From assembly GCF_017115095.1 (NCBI RefSeq), contig NZ_JABXKI010000239.1, forward strand, positions 1 to 35,712: DNA of 35,712 nucleotides. The letters are read 5' to 3'. The stretch is from Nostoc sp. NMS4 (GTDB taxonomy: Bacteria > Cyanobacteriota > Cyanobacteriia > Cyanobacteriales > Nostocaceae). Shown here piece by piece: positions 33,056-35,712 of this stretch. How positions within the stretch are numbered: position 1 is the stretch's first letter; the number at the start of each line of letters is the position of its first letter. The notes under the pieces were generated by a model. The model worked only from the letters and a program-made list of their open reading frames with translations. It had not been told where the DNA came from and did no database searches. Made by a program: the position numbers and the translations under genes.

Positions 33056-34117
33056 ATGCTAATAACCCGGTCAAATCCGGTTGAAACAACCCAAAGCGTT
33101 CCAGCAATGCCCACGGGCATCGATACTGGGGCAGGGCTAGTCAAAATGGCGATCGCCGGAACAAGAGTTCGTATTCCTTCCAAAGTGGTGCAAGTGACCG
33201 ACCTCGAAGATGATTTGAAATCTCCAGAAGGTGGCTACTTTTTCTACCAAGATGGCGATCGCGCAGACCTGATTGGCAAGCAATTCTTAACAGGCTCCCT
33301 TGCTGACTGGAAAGCTCCTACCACCCATGTCCGACTTAGTGATGATTCAGCCCTAAAAGTGGAATACTCCTTGCACACATTGCTGGGTGGACTTGCGACA
33401 CTGCCACACCGCGATGAGTGGAATTTATATTTGGTTTTGAGTATTCACAATGCCAAACTTTTTAAAGATGCACTGATCAGCAAAATCAGCGGCTCCCATA
33501 TTGTTAAGTTGGGCAATAAAACTGGCCCAGCATCGAAGATAAATCTGAACGTATCCCTCGTTGTGCCGGAGGGTGCAGGTTCTTACAGTTATTGTGTTGC
33601 ACTCAAACCAGAGCCATTAATTGATCGCACGGCTCAAGCGATCGCAATTGACTTCGGCACATCGACAATCATCCCTACAGTTTTTGCCCCAGGTGGTGCA
33701 ATTATCCATCGTCAGGTTTTGGAAGTGGCAGGTTGCATCGACCTACTAAGTGAAATTGCATCCGACCCCGAATTAATTCAATTTTTGGGCAGTGGCAAGT
33801 CCGGCAATATCGAAACAATTCGCCAGGGAATAGAAAGTGGGAATTTTCAATATGGCACTCGTAACTTCAATTTCCGAGACATTTATGCCCATCATCTTAC
33901 CCCGTGGCTTAAAGATAGGTTGCGGTTGGCATTTAAAGAAATTGCAGAATGGCGAGATGTGGCGCAGAGTTTCGTTGCCTGGGGTGGTGGATCAGAAATG
34001 CCGGGAGTTTCCAAAATGTTGCAATCACAAGGTATTAATCCAGTACCAGATGGATGCTGGGCTAATGCCTTGGGATTGGAACGAATAGCCACGGGAAGAT
34101 TAGCACGAGGTAAATAA
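33056..34117 (+). CDS. parM: ParM/StbA-like actin-type plasmid segregation ATPase
   Basis: 353 residues from ATG 33056 (AGAGG upstream); a TTG at 33050 is less likely. Actin-fold nucleotide motifs are readable: phosphate 1 GIDTGAGLVKMA near residue 19, phosphate 2 AIDFGTSTIIP near 192, and adenosine motif VAWGGGSEMPG near 304. The size matches the bacterial actin-like segregation proteins. It should form filaments pushing plasmid copies apart. Five more genes follow in tight order, so they are likely one transcript. A separate ParA system is also present in the window. Confidence 0.85.
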   Translation: MLITRSNPVETTQSVPAMPTGIDTGAGLVKMAIAGTRVRIPSKVVQVTDLEDDLKSPEGGYFFYQDGDRADLIGKQFLTGSLADWKAPTTHVRLSDDSALKVEYSLHTLLGGLATLPHRDEWNLYLVLSIHNAKLFKDALISKISGSHIVKLGNKTGPASKINLNVSLVVPEGAGSYSYCVALKPEPLIDRTAQAIAIDFGTSTIIPTVFAPGGAIIHRQVLEVAGCIDLLSEIASDPELIQFLGSGKSGNIETIRQGIESGNFQYGTRNFNFRDIYAHHLTPWLKDRLRLAFKEIAEWRDVAQSFVAWGGGSEMPGVSKMLQSQGINPVPDGCWANALGLERIATGRLARGK

Positions 34118-34119
34118 TT

Positions 34120-34443
34120 ATGGCGGAGAATCGGCGGGTAAGATTGGAACCTCACATTGAAGAATATCTACAAACTCACGCAGTAAGAGTATTGGGAAAA
34201 GCTCCGGCTCAAATCACCGGTGCGGAGTTAACGACAATCGCAAATGCGCTGCTCTACGAACACAAATTAGCGCATGGATTATTGACACAAATCCCGTTAA
34301 TTAGGGTATTTAACTGGTTTACAGGGTTAATTGGCAATAAAACAATTTCATCTTCAATACCAGCATCATTACCAATTAAATCAGAAGCAGAAAATTATGA
34401 TTTTGATGCCCAATTAGGGGATTTATTCGAGGAAGTTGTATGA
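34120..34443 (+). CDS. Hypothetical protein, possible ParR-like adaptor
   Basis: 107 residues, starting 2 bp after the ParM stop. The N-terminal half reads RRVRLEPHIEEYLQTHAVRV and GAELTTIANALLYEHKLAHG, a strand-helix-helix order that could be RHH-like. The C-terminus has a hydrophobic stretch (LTQIPLIRVFNWFTGLIGNK) and an acidic end (FDAQLGDLFEEVV). In ParMRC systems the gene after parM encodes the DNA-binding adaptor ParR; position and size fit, sequence alone does not prove it. Its stop overlaps the next start (ATGA). Confidence 0.55.
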   Translation: MAENRRVRLEPHIEEYLQTHAVRVLGKAPAQITGAELTTIANALLYEHKLAHGLLTQIPLIRVFNWFTGLIGNKTISSSIPASLPIKSEAENYDFDAQLGDLFEEVV

Positions 34444-34724
34444 ATCAAAATGAAGCGATCGCACAGACGACCAATCAACTGCGATCGCCCCACATTGAAA
34501 TGTATCTCTCGCCGCAAAACGAAAAGTACTTAAGGATTCTAACAATGGCACTCAATTATAACAATCCCGAACACTGGGGCAAATCACCGCTAACGGATCG
34601 CTCTTTGATGTTAGAGCAAATTAAAGCAGAAAACGAAGCGAACGCACAATCTCTTAGGCAAAGCGATGTCCCAGTATCACCGAATCAATCTACTGCAAAG
34701 AATAAGCATAACTCAGAATTTTAA
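34440..34724 (+). CDS. Hypothetical protein of the ParM operon (94 aa)
   Basis: The start overlaps the previous stop in ATGA at 34440, a sign of translational coupling. The product is soluble and Asn/Gln-rich, with IEMYLSPQNEKYLRILTMAL and a disordered Ser/Asn end. No domain is recognised. Likely part of a cyanobacterial plasmid operon with the actin-like gene. Confidence 0.6.
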   Translation: MNQNEAIAQTTNQLRSPHIEMYLSPQNEKYLRILTMALNYNNPEHWGKSPLTDRSLMLEQIKAENEANAQSLRQSDVPVSPNQSTAKNKHNSEF

Positions 34725-34726
34725 TC

Positions 34727-35017
34727 ATGACTAAACCAATAGGATATTTTTGCTCAGGAACGATGCCTGGAGATACAGGGTTACTTGCAGATATGCAGGA
34801 ATCGTGGGGTAGCACATTCGAGGCAATCAACAACGCTCAACGACTTTGGATGATTCAGCAGATTAGCTCAACTCTATCCCAAAACTATCTAGAGTCAAAT
34901 CTGGATTCTCCTCGTGATTCTGAAGTTAAGGAAGTAGCAGAAAGATTAGATGAGTTATCGCCGGGTCAATTATTGGGCTTGCTAGATGCTCTCGTAGCCC
35001 AAGTAAAAGGTAATTAA
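34727..35017 (+). CDS. Hypothetical protein of the ParM operon (96 aa)
   Basis: ATG follows 2 bp after the upstream stop. Distinctive start MTKPIGYFCSGTMPGDTGLL, then an amphipathic helical part (AINNAQRLWMIQQISSTLSQ) and a C-terminal helix, LSPGQLLGLLDALVAQVKGN. Soluble; no known motif. Tight packing suggests a shared role with its neighbours, but I cannot name it. Confidence 0.6.
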   Translation: MTKPIGYFCSGTMPGDTGLLADMQESWGSTFEAINNAQRLWMIQQISSTLSQNYLESNLDSPRDSEVKEVAERLDELSPGQLLGLLDALVAQVKGN

Positions 35018-35026
35018 TTATTCGCT

Positions 35027-35566
35027 ATGGGGTGGTTTGTCTACCCCAAAAATACTCAAGGAATAAAGCCATTGAACACTAATCGAATTTGGCGAAAACA
35101 CAGCAGCAAGATTGTTTTTGGATCACTCATCGCTGGGAGCTTAATACTCAGTTATAAGGACATTAGTGCCAATATGCAATCCCTATCTATTGCGCGAACA
35201 ACCATTGCATTTAATGGTCAACAGCAAATGCTATTAGAGCAGCAATTAAGCCACGAACAGGCACTCTCTAAAGTCGCAGAGGCTAGATACAAAGCAGGTT
35301 GCACCATTGTAGTAGCGGTAAAATCAGCGAGGAATTTAGCAACTCTGGTAGAGGGTGAAACGGTACTAGATCGCACCACTAAAAGGTCACTCCCAATTGG
35401 CACAGTTGTCTGTGATGGCAATGGCAATACGGGCGTTTTAATTGCTGATCAAGATGGTGTTCCGGTAGTCGCGCAGATGGCATTTACGGGAGATCGCCAA
35501 TTAGCTATCAACCAAATCAAGAAGATTCGCGGCGCAAAACTTTACTACTACACACCTCAAAAATAA
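35027..35566 (+). CDS. Membrane-anchored hypothetical protein (179 aa)
   Basis: ATG 35027 is 9 bp after the previous stop. A single hydrophobic segment (KIVFGSLIAGSLILSYKD, about residues 28-45) anchors it. A coiled-coil-prone region (QQQMLLEQQLSHEQALSKVA) follows. The C-terminal 100 residues form a beta-rich domain (GCTIVVAVKSARNLATLVEG, SLPIGTVVCDGNGNTGVLIA). N-in topology with an extra-cytoplasmic domain is likely. Unusual for a partition operon. Confidence 0.65.
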   Translation: MGWFVYPKNTQGIKPLNTNRIWRKHSSKIVFGSLIAGSLILSYKDISANMQSLSIARTTIAFNGQQQMLLEQQLSHEQALSKVAEARYKAGCTIVVAVKSARNLATLVEGETVLDRTTKRSLPIGTVVCDGNGNTGVLIADQDGVPVVAQMAFTGDRQLAINQIKKIRGAKLYYYTPQK

Positions 35567-35578
35567 GGAATAATCAAC

Positions 35579-35712
35579 ATGGCTTTAGGTTCTAAAAGTT
35601 CAAATCCTGGTGCTTCTGCATGGCAGTCTGGTGGTAACAATAAGAGTAAAAAAATACGGTTCTTGCGTTACTTTTATGGAAAATTAATACTAAAGTGCCA
35701 GTTTAATAAACT
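35579..35712 (+). CDS. Partial gene running off the right end
   Basis: ATG 35579 with AAGGA upstream; 44 codons are present and no stop is reached. It begins MALGSKSSNPGASAWQSGGN, a low-complexity start, and then enters the 55-bp terminal repeat in frame (RFLRYFYGKLILKCQFNK). The coding frame crosses the repeat boundary, showing that the sequence truly continues beyond this window. Confidence 0.6.
   Translation, partial: MALGSKSSNPGASAWQSGGNNKSKKIRFLRYFYGKLILKCQFNK
35658..35712. repeat. Right terminal inverted repeat (55 bp)
   Basis: The exact reverse complement of bases 1-55. The end reads AGTTTAATAAACT, the complement of the left tip. It lies within the partial gene above. Confidence 0.9.

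Overview
The window reads as a cyanobacterial plasmid contig, most likely from a filamentous Nostocales strain such as Nostoc, Anabaena or Calothrix. Supporting signs are many GCGATCGC (HIP1) octamers, small dispersed palindromic repeats, a CRISPR repeat whose transcribed 3' end is ATTGAAAC, a PEP-CTERM-like exported protein, a HAF-repeat/haemagglutinin-like giant protein and a NACHT NTPase with a low-complexity C-terminal repeat. No rRNA, tRNA or housekeeping genes were seen. The first and last 55 bases are perfect inverted copies of each other, and the outermost 13 bases are themselves a near-perfect palindrome. The piece is therefore bounded by inverted repeats, either truly or through the assembly graph.

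Layout. 1-1400: small genes of unknown function. 1513-2196: an orphan CRISPR array of 10 repeats and 9 spacers, with no cas genes in the window. 2473-3692: two hypothetical genes. 3808-6080: two copies of a module made of a ribbon-helix-helix (RHH) gene divergent from a short tyrosine recombinase. In copy 1 the RHH gene is frameshifted by a short-repeat insertion; in copy 2 only its 3' end survives. 6219-9450: a PEP-CTERM-like protein, a hypothetical gene and a RadD-like superfamily 2 helicase. 9979-10071: a possible third recombinase remnant. 10199-16084: a polymorphic-toxin locus, with a 1380-residue exoprotein ending in a PD-(D/E)xK-like domain followed by two paralogous immunity-like genes. 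16749-20375: a 1208-residue methyltransferase/triple glycosyltransferase fusion.

20840-24427 is a replication and maintenance block: ParA with a small RHH-like partner, flanked by repeated candidate centromere motifs, then a winged-helix initiator-like gene with a helicase-loader-like gene. 25010-26726 is an intact IS1182-type insertion with CTAG target duplications. 27046-29599: a small membrane protein divergent from an HTH-NACHT protein with a variable-looking SRSL/DL repeat tract. 29774-31616: a second initiator-like gene preceded by iteron-like repeats. 31817-35712: a MerR-like regulator, an RHH regulator and a ParM-like actin operon that runs off the right end.

Two initiator-like genes and two different segregation systems (ParA type and actin type) suggest a composite or cointegrate replicon. 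A 16-bp palindrome, TTCCCAA-NN-TTGGGAA, occurs eight times in or beside intergenic regions across the window. It is the strongest unexplained sequence signal here and may be a plasmid-wide protein binding site. The accessory genes fit inter-bacterial conflict (toxin/immunity) and defence (CRISPR spacers, NACHT). All functions are inferred by reading the sequence; no database search was run.
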